Source of the DNA: Paraburkholderia phenoliruptrix | Lineage (GTDB): Bacteria > Pseudomonadota > Gammaproteobacteria > Burkholderiales > Burkholderiaceae | Length of the DNA: 64,000 bases | Assembly (NCBI RefSeq): GCF_019511605.1 | Contig: NZ_JAEUAV010000028.1 | Span: forward strand, 1 to 64,000 | Reading direction: 5' to 3' | Part shown: positions 53,034-61,226 of the stretch, piece by piece | Layout of the letters: each line of letters begins with the position of its first letter | How positions within the stretch are numbered: the first letter of the stretch is position 1 | The notes under the pieces: generated by a model | Told to the model about the DNA's origin: nothing | Database searches by the model: none | What the model saw: only the letters and a program-made list of their open reading frames with translations | Translations under genes and position numbers: made by a program

Positions 53034-54251
53034 ATGCCGGCATTCCGTTTCGAGGCGATCGACGCAGCGGGCAAGGCGCAAAAAGGCGTGCTGGACGCGG
53101 ACAGCGCGCGCGGTGCGCGCACCAATCTGCGTTCGCAGGGACTTACGCCGCTCGTCGTCGAACCGGCGGCGACGCGCACGCGCGGCGAGCGCAATCAGCG
53201 TCTTTCGCTCGGCCGGCGGCTGTCGCAGCGCGAACAGGCAATTCTCACGCGGCAACTCGCGAGCCTGCTGATCGCCGGACTGCCGCTCGACGAAGCGCTC
53301 GCCGTGCTCACCGAGCAGTCGGAGCGCGACTACATACGCGAGCTGATGGCGGCCATTCGCGCCGAGGTGCTCGGCGGCCATTCGCTTGCCAATGCGCTTG
53401 CGCAGCATCCGAAAGACTTTCCCGAGATCTACCGCGCGCTGGTCGCAGCGGGCGAACATACCGGCAAGCTCGGCCTCGTGCTGTCGCGGCTCGCGGACTA
53501 CATCGAGCAACGCAACGCGCTCAAGCAGAAGATCGTGCTGGCGTTCACCTACCCGACCATCGTGACGATCATCGCGTTTGGCATCGTCACGTTCCTGTTG
53601 AGCTATGTGGTGCCGCAGGTGGTCAACGTGTTCGCGAGCACGAAGCAGCAACTGCCCTTCCTCACCATCATGATGATGGCGCTCTCCGGTTTCGTGCGGA
53701 ACTGGTGGTGGGCCGTGCTGATCGCCGCCGCGGTGCTGTTCTATCTGGTGCGCTCAACGCTGCGGCAGGCCGGCCCGCGCCTCGCGTTCGACCGCTGGCT
53801 GCTTACCGCGCCGCTCCTCGGCAAGCTCGTGCGCGGTTACAACACCGTGCGCTTTGCGAGCACGCTCGGCATTCTGACGGCGGCGGGCGTGCCGATTCTG
53901 CGCGCGCTGCAGGCCGCCGCCGAAACACTCAGCAACACGGCCATGCGCGGCAACATCGACGACGCGATCGTGCGTGTGCGCGAAGGCACCTCGCTCTCGC
54001 GCGCACTCGGCAATACGAAGACGTTTCCGCCGGTGCTGGTGCACCTGATCCGCTCAGGTGAGGCAACCGGCGACGTCACGACCATGCTGGACCGCGCGGC
54101 CGAAGGCGAGGCTCGCGAACTCGAGCGCCGCACGATGTTCCTGACGAGTCTGCTGGAGCCGCTGCTGATTCTGGCGATGGGCGGTGTGGTGCTGGTGATC
54201 GTGCTTGCGGTGATGCTGCCGATCATCGAGTTGAACAACCTGGTGCAGTGA
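53034..54251 (+). CDS. gspF: Type II secretion system inner-membrane protein GspF
   Basis: The inner-membrane platform protein of 405 residues, starting four bases after gspE. It begins PAFRFEAIDAAGKAQKGVLD and contains two repeated GspF cytoplasmic domains (LTRQLASLLIAGLPLDEALA and RFASTLGILTAAGVPILRAL). Three membrane helices follow the usual plan, the last near 375-398. It is the last gene before the inverted gspC. Confidence 0.96.
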   Translation: MPAFRFEAIDAAGKAQKGVLDADSARGARTNLRSQGLTPLVVEPAATRTRGERNQRLSLGRRLSQREQAILTRQLASLLIAGLPLDEALAVLTEQSERDYIRELMAAIRAEVLGGHSLANALAQHPKDFPEIYRALVAAGEHTGKLGLVLSRLADYIEQRNALKQKIVLAFTYPTIVTIIAFGIVTFLLSYVVPQVVNVFASTKQQLPFLTIMMMALSGFVRNWWWAVLIAAAVLFYLVRSTLRQAGPRLAFDRWLLTAPLLGKLVRGYNTVRFASTLGILTAAGVPILRALQAAAETLSNTAMRGNIDDAIVRVREGTSLSRALGNTKTFPPVLVHLIRSGEATGDVTTMLDRAAEGEARELERRTMFLTSLLEPLLILAMGGVVLVIVLAVMLPIIELNNLVQ

Positions 54252-54317
54252 GCGGCCAGGCGCCGCCGCGCCTTGACCGCTTCAAGCGCTTGGGCCGCGT
54301 TGGCTGCCTCGACCGTT

Positions 54318-54740
54318 TTAACGAACGTAGATGGTCGGGCCTGCTGCGTTGGCCGGCAGGAATACTTCGGAATGCGCGCCGTTGCGGTCGATCACGATGG
54401 AGCGGGCGCGCACTTCGGAGAGCTTTGCGCCTTGCATGAGCGTACCGCCGAGGGAGACGGCATGCGGCGGCTCGCCGCCCACGCTGACGATGGCCGCAGC
54501 GCCGTTGCGCAGCGCGAGAATGCCGAACAGATGCACGTCCTGATTGACCGTGCGCGTGAGCTGCCCGCCGAACAGCGTGGCGGCCTGGTCGGTCGAGGGC
54601 TGCGCGTGTGCGGCGGCGGCCGGCAGCGGCGCGCCGGACATGGTGGTGAGAGTGATGGTCCAGTAGGTCAGCGTCGCGCAGAAAACGGCGAACAGCGCGA
54701 GCGACAGAAGGCGGATTTGGAGGGCGTTCATGCGCCTCAT
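54318..54740 (-). CDS. gspC: Type II secretion system protein GspC, on the opposite strand
   Basis: A 140-residue protein (an ATG three codons in is also possible). One N-terminal membrane helix (LLSLALFAVFCATLTYWTIT) leads to a periplasmic HR domain (LFGILALRNGAAAIVSVGGE, then LGGTLMQGAKLSEVRARSIV). GspC links the inner platform to the secretin. There is no C-terminal PDZ domain, so it is short compared with about 270 residues in enteric species. It is read leftward between gspF and gspG, divergent from gspG. Confidence 0.88.
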   Translation of the reverse strand: MRRMNALQIRLLSLALFAVFCATLTYWTITLTTMSGAPLPAAAAHAQPSTDQAATLFGGQLTRTVNQDVHLFGILALRNGAAAIVSVGGEPPHAVSLGGTLMQGAKLSEVRARSIVIDRNGAHSEVFLPANAAGPTIYVR

Positions 54741-54886
54741 TGTACGGACTATTGTGAAAATTGCGTTGGGTTCAAACCCTTCAACTGCGTGACATTAAAA
54801 TGACCGGCCGGACGTGTCCAATGGCATCCAACGTGCTGGACGCAAACTTCCGCAGTCAAAAATTAATCTGAAAGAGGTAGCAAGCT

Positions 54887-55351
54887 ATGCAACTGTCGAC
54901 CACTCGCCGCACAGCAATCGCGCGTCTGCGCAGCCGTCGTCAACGCGGCTTCACGCTGATTGAAATCATGGTCGTGATCGCGATTCTCGGCATCCTGGCC
55001 GCGTTGATCGTGCCGAAAATCATGAGCCGTCCCGACGAAGCGCGGCGTGTGGCCGCGAAGCAGGACATCGGCACCGTGATGCAGGCGCTCAAGCTTTATC
55101 GGCTGGACAACGGCCGTTATCCGACGCAGGAGCAAGGCCTGCGCGCCTTGATCGAAAAGCCCGCCACGGACCCGGTGCCGAACAACTGGAAGGACGGCGG
55201 CTATCTGGAGCGTCTGCCGAACGACCCGTGGGGCAACAGCTATCAGTATCTGAATCCGGGCGTGCACGGCGAGATCGACGTGTTCAGCTACGGCGCGGAC
55301 GGCAAGGCAGGCGGCGAAGGCAATGACGCCGATGTGGGCTCGTGGCAATAG
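54887..55351 (+). CDS. gspG: Type II secretion system major pseudopilin GspG
   Basis: A 154-residue pseudopilin. GAAAGAGG precedes the ATG. The leader ends RRQRG and the prepilin peptidase would cut before FTLIEIMVVIAILGILAALI, with Glu5 present. The C-terminal part has the calcium-site and WGNSYQYLNPG features of GspG. It starts the rightward gspGHIJKLMN unit, with its own promoter likely in the 146 bases after the divergent gspC. Confidence 0.97.
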   Translation: MQLSTTRRTAIARLRSRRQRGFTLIEIMVVIAILGILAALIVPKIMSRPDEARRVAAKQDIGTVMQALKLYRLDNGRYPTQEQGLRALIEKPATDPVPNNWKDGGYLERLPNDPWGNSYQYLNPGVHGEIDVFSYGADGKAGGEGNDADVGSWQ

Positions 55352-55977
55352 ACGATAGACATGCGCGCATCCCGACGACTGCGCCTGCCCGTGAGGCGGG
55401 CGCGGCGCTGCGCGCGCACGGCTGCGCGCGCCTGAATCGGGACGTGAGAGTCGGCGCGAATGCCGACGCAAACCCCACGCACGACGCCGGGACCACGGCG
55501 CACGCCAGCGTCGGCGCATGCCGCCGGTCGCAGGCCGGCTTCACGCTGCTCGAAATGATGGTGGTGCTGGTGATTGCAGGCCTGCTGGTGTCCTTGACCG
55601 CTTTGACGATGACGCGCAATCCGCGCACCGACCTCAACGAGGAAGCGCAGCGTCTCGCGCTGCTGTTCGAGTCGGCCGGCGACGAGGCGCAGGTTCGCGC
55701 GCGGCCCATCGCATGGCAGCCGCTCGACGGCGGCTTTCGCTTCGACCTGCGCACCGACGACGGCTGGCGTCCGCTGCGCGACGACCTACTCAAGCCTCGC
55801 GAGTGGGAAGGCGGCGTGACCGGCGTAACGATCGACTATCCTGGCTCCAGCTCGCAGGCGAGCCGCGTGGTGTTCGGCACCGAGGCGATCGACGTGCCCG
55901 TGCGTATCACGCTGTTCTCCGCCGTGGGCCGCGCAACGATTGTCGGCACCGGCAATGGCCGCTACGAGGTGCACTGA
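55342..55977 (+). CDS. gspH: Type II secretion system minor pseudopilin GspH
   Basis: A pseudopilin with cleavage in SQAG / FTLLEMMVVLVIAGLLVSLT. The longest frame overlaps gspG by ten bases and gives 211 residues, with an odd 66-residue leader rich in Ala, Arg and His. A GTG start near 55445 or a later one would give a more usual leader, so the start is uncertain. The C-terminal domain holds a beta-rich GspH fold. Confidence 0.88.
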   Translation: MAIDDRHARIPTTAPAREAGAALRAHGCARLNRDVRVGANADANPTHDAGTTAHASVGACRRSQAGFTLLEMMVVLVIAGLLVSLTALTMTRNPRTDLNEEAQRLALLFESAGDEAQVRARPIAWQPLDGGFRFDLRTDDGWRPLRDDLLKPREWEGGVTGVTIDYPGSSSQASRVVFGTEAIDVPVRITLFSAVGRATIVGTGNGRYEVH

Positions 55978-55978
55978 C

Positions 55979-56392
55979 ATGCGTTGTCGCAGCAGCACGG
56001 CGGCTCGCGCGGCCGCCCACCGTGAGCGCGGTTTCACGATGATCGAGGTGCTGGTCGCGCTCGCGATCATCGCCGTGGCGCTGGCCGCATCGCTGCGCGC
56101 GGTGGGCGGTCTGGCGAGCGGCGAGGCCGATCTGCACCGGCGTCTGCTCGCCGGCTGGAGCGCGGACAACACGCTCGCGCAATTGCGTCTCACGCATGCA
56201 TGGCCGAATGTCGGCTCGACGAGTTTCGATTGTTCGCAGGGCAACCTGCAGTTGATCTGTACCGAGCAGGTCACGGCGACACCGAACCCGGTGTTTCGTC
56301 GTGTGGAAGTGATGGTGACGATGCCCGGGCGTTCCGGCAATCTCGCCCAGATGGTCACGGTGGTCGCGAATGAAACCAATCGTTCGCTCTGA
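55979..56392 (+). CDS. gspI: Type II secretion system minor pseudopilin GspI
   Basis: A 137-residue pseudopilin starting one base after the gspH stop. The leader MRCRSSTAARAAAHRERG is cut before FTMIEVLVALAIIAVALAAS. The rest, LAGWSADNTLAQLRLTHAWP, is typical of GspI. Its last 23 bases overlap the start of gspJ. Confidence 0.94.
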   Translation: MRCRSSTAARAAAHRERGFTMIEVLVALAIIAVALAASLRAVGGLASGEADLHRRLLAGWSADNTLAQLRLTHAWPNVGSTSFDCSQGNLQLICTEQVTATPNPVFRRVEVMVTMPGRSGNLAQMVTVVANETNRSL

Positions 56393-57113
56393 GCGCCGCG
56401 GCGCCAGGCCCCACCGCTCCGGCCGCCTTAGCCGCTCCGGCCGACTTAGCCGCCTTAGCTGCGTCAGCCGCCGGCGCGCGTCTGGCTTCACGCTGATCGA
56501 GCTGCTGGTCGCGATTGCGATCATGGCGGTGATTGCCGTGCTGTCGTGGCGCGGGCTCGATCAGATCATTCGCGGCCGGCAGACCATCACGAATGCAATG
56601 GAAGACGAGCGCGTGTTCGCGCAGTTGTTCGACCAGATGCGCATCGACGCACGCCAGGCCGCCTCCGACGACGAGTCCGGCCAGCCCGCCGTGTCCCTCG
56701 CGGGCGGCGCCTTGCAGATCGTGCGGCAAATGAGCCTGCCCGGCTCCGCGCCGCGCTTGCAGGTGGTGCGTTACCGCGTCACGGAAGGCCGCGTGATCCG
56801 CTATGCGTCGCCGCCGCTCGCCAATGTCGGCGATCTGCGGGCGGCCTCGCGCGGCACAGAAGGCGAAGGCTGGTCGGCGGTACCGTTGATGGGCGGTGTC
56901 GGCGCAATTTCTGCGCGCCTCTATGTGCCGCGCGTCGGCTGGACCACGCAGATGAAGGACGTGCAAGGCGCGATCACGGAGGCCGACAATAACCTCAAGG
57001 TGCCGCAGCTTGGCAACGCACCGCTGCCGCGCTCCGTGACGGGGCTCGAAGTGAGCGTGGGCGCGAAGTCGCTCGCGCGTCCGATCACGCGCGTTTTTCT
57101 GGTTGGAGAATGA
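56370..57113 (+). CDS. gspJ: Type II secretion system minor pseudopilin GspJ
   Basis: A 247-residue pseudopilin. The leader is unusually long at 39 residues and contains repeated Ser-Gly-Arg-Leu-Ser-Arg units before cleavage at SG / FTLIELLVAIAIMAVIAVLS. The body (QLFDQMRIDARQAASDDESG and the VRYRVTEGRVIRYASPPL segment) matches GspJ. The start overlaps gspI. Confidence 0.94.
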   Translation: MKPIVRSERRGARPHRSGRLSRSGRLSRLSCVSRRRASGFTLIELLVAIAIMAVIAVLSWRGLDQIIRGRQTITNAMEDERVFAQLFDQMRIDARQAASDDESGQPAVSLAGGALQIVRQMSLPGSAPRLQVVRYRVTEGRVIRYASPPLANVGDLRAASRGTEGEGWSAVPLMGGVGAISARLYVPRVGWTTQMKDVQGAITEADNNLKVPQLGNAPLPRSVTGLEVSVGAKSLARPITRVFLVGE

Positions 57114-57114
57114 G

Positions 57115-58308
57115 ATGAGATTCTCCTCTTTGCATGGGCGATGCGTGACCGCTGCCTGGCGAGCCGGGCGCGGTTGCCGTAAGGCGGCCTGCCGGCGCGC
57201 GACGCGGGGTGGGCCACGGCTGCAACACTTGCCATCGCGGCAACCCGCACAACAGCGTGGCGCGGCCATCATCAGCGCGTTACTGGTGGTGGCGCTGTCG
57301 GCGATTCTCGTCGCCGGCATGTTGTGGCGTCAGCAGGTTCAGGTGCGCCGGATCGAGAACCAGCGTCTGCTTGCGCAGGCGCAATGGGTCGCACGCGGTG
57401 CGCTCGACTGGACGCGGCTGATTCTTCGCTCGGAAGGCGACACGTCAGCGGGTATCACGTACCTCGGCGGCGTGTGGGGCGTGCCGATCGCCAAGACGCG
57501 GCTGTCCGACTTCCTCGGCCAGATTGGCGAAGTGCGCGCGCAGCAGGGCGCGGCGACCTACCTGTCGGGATCCATCGAAGACGCCCAGGCCAGATTCAAC
57601 CTGCGCAACCTGGTGGCGAGCCCGGCGCCCGGTGTAATGCAGCTCGACCTCGAGCAGATCGGCGCCTATCAGCGGCTGCTCGTTTCGCTCGGGGTGAACA
57701 GCCAGCTCGCGAAAAACACCGCGCAGCAGGTGCGCGCGAGTCTGCTGCAATCGGCCACGCGCTTTCAGACCGTTACGTCGACGTCGGGCACGACGTCCAC
57801 GCCGGCTATCCAGGGCGGCGCGATGGGCGGCGGCTTCACCGACAAGCCCGGCATCGAGGACAGCGAAGACAGCGCCGCCCACGCGCCGCTGCAACTGACG
57901 AGTGTGGATTCGCTGCTCGACATTCCCGGCTACACGCCGGAGATGGTCGCGCGCTTGCGGCCTTTCGTCACCGTGTTGCCGACGGTGACGGCCGTCAACA
58001 TGAACACTGCCTCCGCCGAGGTGATCGCGGCGGTGGTGCCGGGCATGAGCCTGTCTTCTGCGCAGGCGTTTGTCGCGCGTCGGCAGACGGTGTTTTTCCA
58101 TAACGTGGGCGACGTGCAGCTCGCGTTGCGCGGCGCGGGCGTGCAGTCCGTTTCGATCGATCCCGCCGAGCTCGACGTCAACACCAACTACTTCTTCATT
58201 CACGGCCGCGTGCAGCATGAGCGCGCTGAAGTGGATCGTACGACGCTCGTCTATCGGGATGCTTTGACTCACACTACACGTATCGTGCGGGTGCAAGACC
58301 AACTATGA
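57115..58308 (+). CDS. gspK: Type II secretion system minor pseudopilin GspK
   Basis: A 397-residue tip pseudopilin. I start at the ATG at 57115, with GGAG six bases upstream and one base after the gspJ stop. The leader is long (about 49 residues, Arg/Cys/Gly-rich), then QRG / AAIISALLVVALSAILVA. As is common for GspK, position 5 of the mature part is not Glu. The helix-hairpin-helix-like region SLLDIPGYTPEMVARLRPFV and NMNTASAEVIAAVVPGMS supports the call. Confidence 0.93.
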   Translation: MRFSSLHGRCVTAAWRAGRGCRKAACRRATRGGPRLQHLPSRQPAQQRGAAIISALLVVALSAILVAGMLWRQQVQVRRIENQRLLAQAQWVARGALDWTRLILRSEGDTSAGITYLGGVWGVPIAKTRLSDFLGQIGEVRAQQGAATYLSGSIEDAQARFNLRNLVASPAPGVMQLDLEQIGAYQRLLVSLGVNSQLAKNTAQQVRASLLQSATRFQTVTSTSGTTSTPAIQGGAMGGGFTDKPGIEDSEDSAAHAPLQLTSVDSLLDIPGYTPEMVARLRPFVTVLPTVTAVNMNTASAEVIAAVVPGMSLSSAQAFVARRQTVFFHNVGDVQLALRGAGVQSVSIDPAELDVNTNYFFIHGRVQHERAEVDRTTLVYRDALTHTTRIVRVQDQL

Positions 58309-58336
58309 ATAACGCCTTTCCCAGAGAGAGTGGCCT

Positions 58337-59785
58337 TTGAGCACGCTGATCGTCTTACTGCCGCCGCGTGATCCGGCGGTGCCGTCGCAGGAATGGCAAC
58401 TGCCGGACCTGCCGTTCGTGCTGCTCGACAAGTCGGGGCGCACGCAACGCGCCGGGCGCTCGGCGCTTGGGCTGTTGCCGCGCGCCACGTCGACGGTGCT
58501 GATGGTCGCCGCGCGCGACCTGCTGATGATGCCGGCCACGCTGCCGCCGCTGCGCGGCCCGAAGCTGCGTCAGGCGCTGCCCAACATCGTCGAGGATCAG
58601 TTGATCCAGGACCCGCAAACCTGCCATATCGCCGTCGATCCGCAACCGGCTGCGGGCGGTCGCCAGGTGCTGGCGATCATCGACCGTGGCTGGTTCCGCT
58701 TTATCTGCGAAGCGTTCTCCGCTGCCGGTCATCGCAGCTTGCGCGCGGTGCCGGTAACGCGCTGCCTGCCCGACGCGCCGCGTGCCGCGCCTTCGCCAGA
58801 CCCCGAAACGGTGGGTGCGGCGGAGCCGGCCCTGGCGGGCGCGGGTGCGGCTGTGGGCGCCGGCACGTCGGCGCGCGATGCCGCGCCAGGCAGGAACGCT
58901 GCGCCGGGCGCGGTGCCCGACGCCGTGCCTGAGCTCTCGCCGGAAGTGGTGCCGATGGTGGCGGCCGTACTCGGCGCGGTGGTGCAAACCGCGCCGGCGA
59001 TGCTGCTGGAAGGCGCCGTGGAAAGCGGCCCGCCGCGCGTCGAACTGGCGATTGCACGCGGCGCGCAAGGCGAAGGACTGGCGGTGCCGGCGAGCGCCGT
59101 GAACGCGACGCTTGCTGCGCTTGCCGGCGCGACGCCGGTGTCGCTCTACATGCTGACCGAGATGCCGGGCAATGAGCCGAGCCTCGGCACCCGCAGCCCG
59201 GCGCGGCTTGCCGCCCAGGTGCACGGCGCGAGTCCGCTGCCGTTCGAGCAGCTCGCGCGGCGTGCGCTCACGTGCCGCTTCGACCTGTGCCAGTTCGAAT
59301 TCGCTTCGCAGCCGTGGCGGCTCGACCGCGCGACGCTGCGTCGCTTGCGCCTGCCCGTGCTGCTGGCCGTGGGTGCGCTGGTGGTCGCGATTGTCGGAGC
59401 GAACGTGCAGTGGCTGATGCTTGCGCGCCAGCGGGACGCCATCACCACGCAGATGACCGAGTTGCTGCTCAACGCGTTCCCGAAGACCACCGTCGTGCTT
59501 GACGCACCGGACCAGATGTCGCGCCAATTGCAGCAACTGCGCGTGGCGGCGGGCCAGTTGTCTCCCGATGACTTCCTGTCGCTTGCCGACGGCCTCGCAC
59601 GCTCGTTGCCGCCGGTGCCCGTGAACGGCATCGCCGCGCTGGATTATCACGACCGGCGGCTCGACGTCACCTTCAAGCCGGAGGTCAAGCTCGACCCGGA
59701 TTTTGCCAAGCGCCTTTCGCGCAACGGACTGAACGGCGCGGTGGACAGCAATACCGGCAAGTGGACCATCAGGAACGGACAATGA
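58337..59785 (+). CDS. gspL: Type II secretion system protein GspL
   Basis: An inner-membrane protein of 482 residues that binds GspE through its actin-like cytoplasmic domain. The probable start codon is TTG, with GAGAG upstream. The cytoplasmic domain runs to about 335 with an Ala/Pro-rich insertion at 155-205. One membrane helix (LPVLLAVGALVVAIVGANVQ) follows, then a periplasmic ferredoxin-like domain. gspM overlaps its stop. Confidence 0.92.
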   Translation: MSTLIVLLPPRDPAVPSQEWQLPDLPFVLLDKSGRTQRAGRSALGLLPRATSTVLMVAARDLLMMPATLPPLRGPKLRQALPNIVEDQLIQDPQTCHIAVDPQPAAGGRQVLAIIDRGWFRFICEAFSAAGHRSLRAVPVTRCLPDAPRAAPSPDPETVGAAEPALAGAGAAVGAGTSARDAAPGRNAAPGAVPDAVPELSPEVVPMVAAVLGAVVQTAPAMLLEGAVESGPPRVELAIARGAQGEGLAVPASAVNATLAALAGATPVSLYMLTEMPGNEPSLGTRSPARLAAQVHGASPLPFEQLARRALTCRFDLCQFEFASQPWRLDRATLRRLRLPVLLAVGALVVAIVGANVQWLMLARQRDAITTQMTELLLNAFPKTTVVLDAPDQMSRQLQQLRVAAGQLSPDDFLSLADGLARSLPPVPVNGIAALDYHDRRLDVTFKPEVKLDPDFAKRLSRNGLNGAVDSNTGKWTIRNGQ

Positions 59786-60285
59786 AAGCTCAACTCGCTC
59801 AGACCTGGGCCGGCTTCTGGGAACAGCGGACCGACCGTGAAAAAGTGTTGCTGACGTGGGGCGGCGGCGTGCTTGCCGTGGTGATCGCATGGTCGGTGCT
59901 GTGGGCGCCCGCGCAGGAGGGACGCGCGCGTCTGCGTGAAACGCTGCCGACCTTGCAGCGTCAACTCGCGCAGATGACGGCGCAAGCCAACGAAGCACGC
60001 CAGCTCTCGGCGGCGGCGCAAGGCGTTGCGCCAACTGGCGGCGCGTTGAAGGACGCGCTCTCCGCGTCGCTTGGCGACCACGGCCTCGCCGCCGCGCAGG
60101 TTCAGGTGATCGGCAACGCGGTGCAGGTGCAGATGAAGAACGTGTCGTTTCCCGCGTGGACGGCCTGGGTCGACGACGTGCGCCGTCAGTTCAAGGTGCA
60201 GGTCGCGGAGGCGCACGTGACCGCGCTGAAGGAGGACGGCCAGGTGGATCTGACTGCGTCGTTGCAGCCGTCGACGGCGAAATGA
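59782..60285 (+). CDS. gspM: Type II secretion system protein GspM
   Basis: A 167-residue inner-membrane protein and partner of GspL. It starts at the ATG overlapping the gspL stop (ATGA). One N-terminal membrane helix (WGGGVLAVVIAWSVLWAP) is followed by a periplasmic domain with predicted coiled coil and a ferredoxin-like fold. Confidence 0.93.
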   Translation: MKAQLAQTWAGFWEQRTDREKVLLTWGGGVLAVVIAWSVLWAPAQEGRARLRETLPTLQRQLAQMTAQANEARQLSAAAQGVAPTGGALKDALSASLGDHGLAAAQVQVIGNAVQVQMKNVSFPAWTAWVDDVRRQFKVQVAEAHVTALKEDGQVDLTASLQPSTAK

Positions 60286-60307
60286 GCGCGCAGCTACGGG
60301 ATCTCGC

Positions 60308-61087
60308 ATGACTTACTGGATGCGGCGCCTGCGTGCCGCCCTGCCCTGGTTGCTGGTCGCGGTGTTTTCCAGCGCGGCCGTGATGCTCGCGATGCTGCCG
60401 GCCGCGTGGATCACGCCACAATTCGCCCGTCAAAGCGGCGGGCACGTGAATCTGGTCGATCCGGCCGGATCGCTGTGGCACGGCTCCGCGACGCTGATGC
60501 TGGCCGCCGGCTCGGATATGAGCGCCGCGACGTTGCTGCCCGGCCGGATCGAATGGCACACGGCGTTCTGGCCGCTTTTCACAGGCCGCGTGCGCATGAC
60601 CATGCGCCATAGCGAGGCGATGCCGGAGCCCATTACCATCGACGCGACGCCGCGCAGCGCGAATCTGACGCCCGGCTCGATTGCCGTGCCCGCTTCGCTG
60701 CTGACCGGCCTTGGCGCGCCGTTCAACACACTCGATCTGCAGGGCGATGTGCGGCTCTCGTGGTCCGACTGGCGCAGCTTCAACCGCGAGGCGTTCGGCC
60801 AGTTGACGGTCGCGCTGAACGACGTGAGTTCGCGGGTTTCGCCGGTCAAGCCGCTCGGCTCTTACCAACTTGCGTTCCAGGCGGAAGGCGTAGCGTCGAC
60901 GCTCGAATTGCGGACCGTCAAGGGGCCGTTGATGCTGAGCGGGCGTGGCGTGGTGTCGCCCGCCTCCACGTCGTTTCGCGGCACCGCGACCTCCGCGCCC
61001 GAGGCGCGCGAGAACCTGGCGGGACTGCTCAACCTGCTCGGACGGCCGAGCGGACCGGATACCGTGACGTTGTCGTTCGTCCATTGA
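60308..61087 (+). CDS. gspN: Type II secretion system protein GspN
   Basis: A 259-residue protein with an N-terminal membrane anchor (ALPWLLVAVFSSAAVMLAML) and a periplasmic beta-rich domain. GspN is an accessory component present in only some type II systems. It ends the gsp operon before the terminator at 61152. No gspO prepilin peptidase gene lies in this window. Confidence 0.9.
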   Translation: MTYWMRRLRAALPWLLVAVFSSAAVMLAMLPAAWITPQFARQSGGHVNLVDPAGSLWHGSATLMLAAGSDMSAATLLPGRIEWHTAFWPLFTGRVRMTMRHSEAMPEPITIDATPRSANLTPGSIAVPASLLTGLGAPFNTLDLQGDVRLSWSDWRSFNREAFGQLTVALNDVSSRVSPVKPLGSYQLAFQAEGVASTLELRTVKGPLMLSGRGVVSPASTSFRGTATSAPEARENLAGLLNLLGRPSGPDTVTLSFVH

Positions 61088-61147
61088 GCGGGATTCGCCG
61101 CCTGGCGCTGCTGTCCAGGCACGCGCAGACGCGCTTGCTGTAGCCGC

Positions 61148-61183
61148 AAAAAAAGAGGCATGACCGGTCATGCCTCTTTGCTT
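61148..61183. terminator. Bidirectional terminator between gspN and the efflux lipoprotein gene
   Basis: A perfect 28-bp palindrome (AAAGAGGCATGACC and its complement, 61152-61179) with A and T runs on its two sides separates two convergent transcription units. Confidence 0.85.
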
Positions 61184-61226
61184 TTCTGCGTGATGCGGGC
61201 GATGTGCTGGCTTCGCCCGGCAGGTG

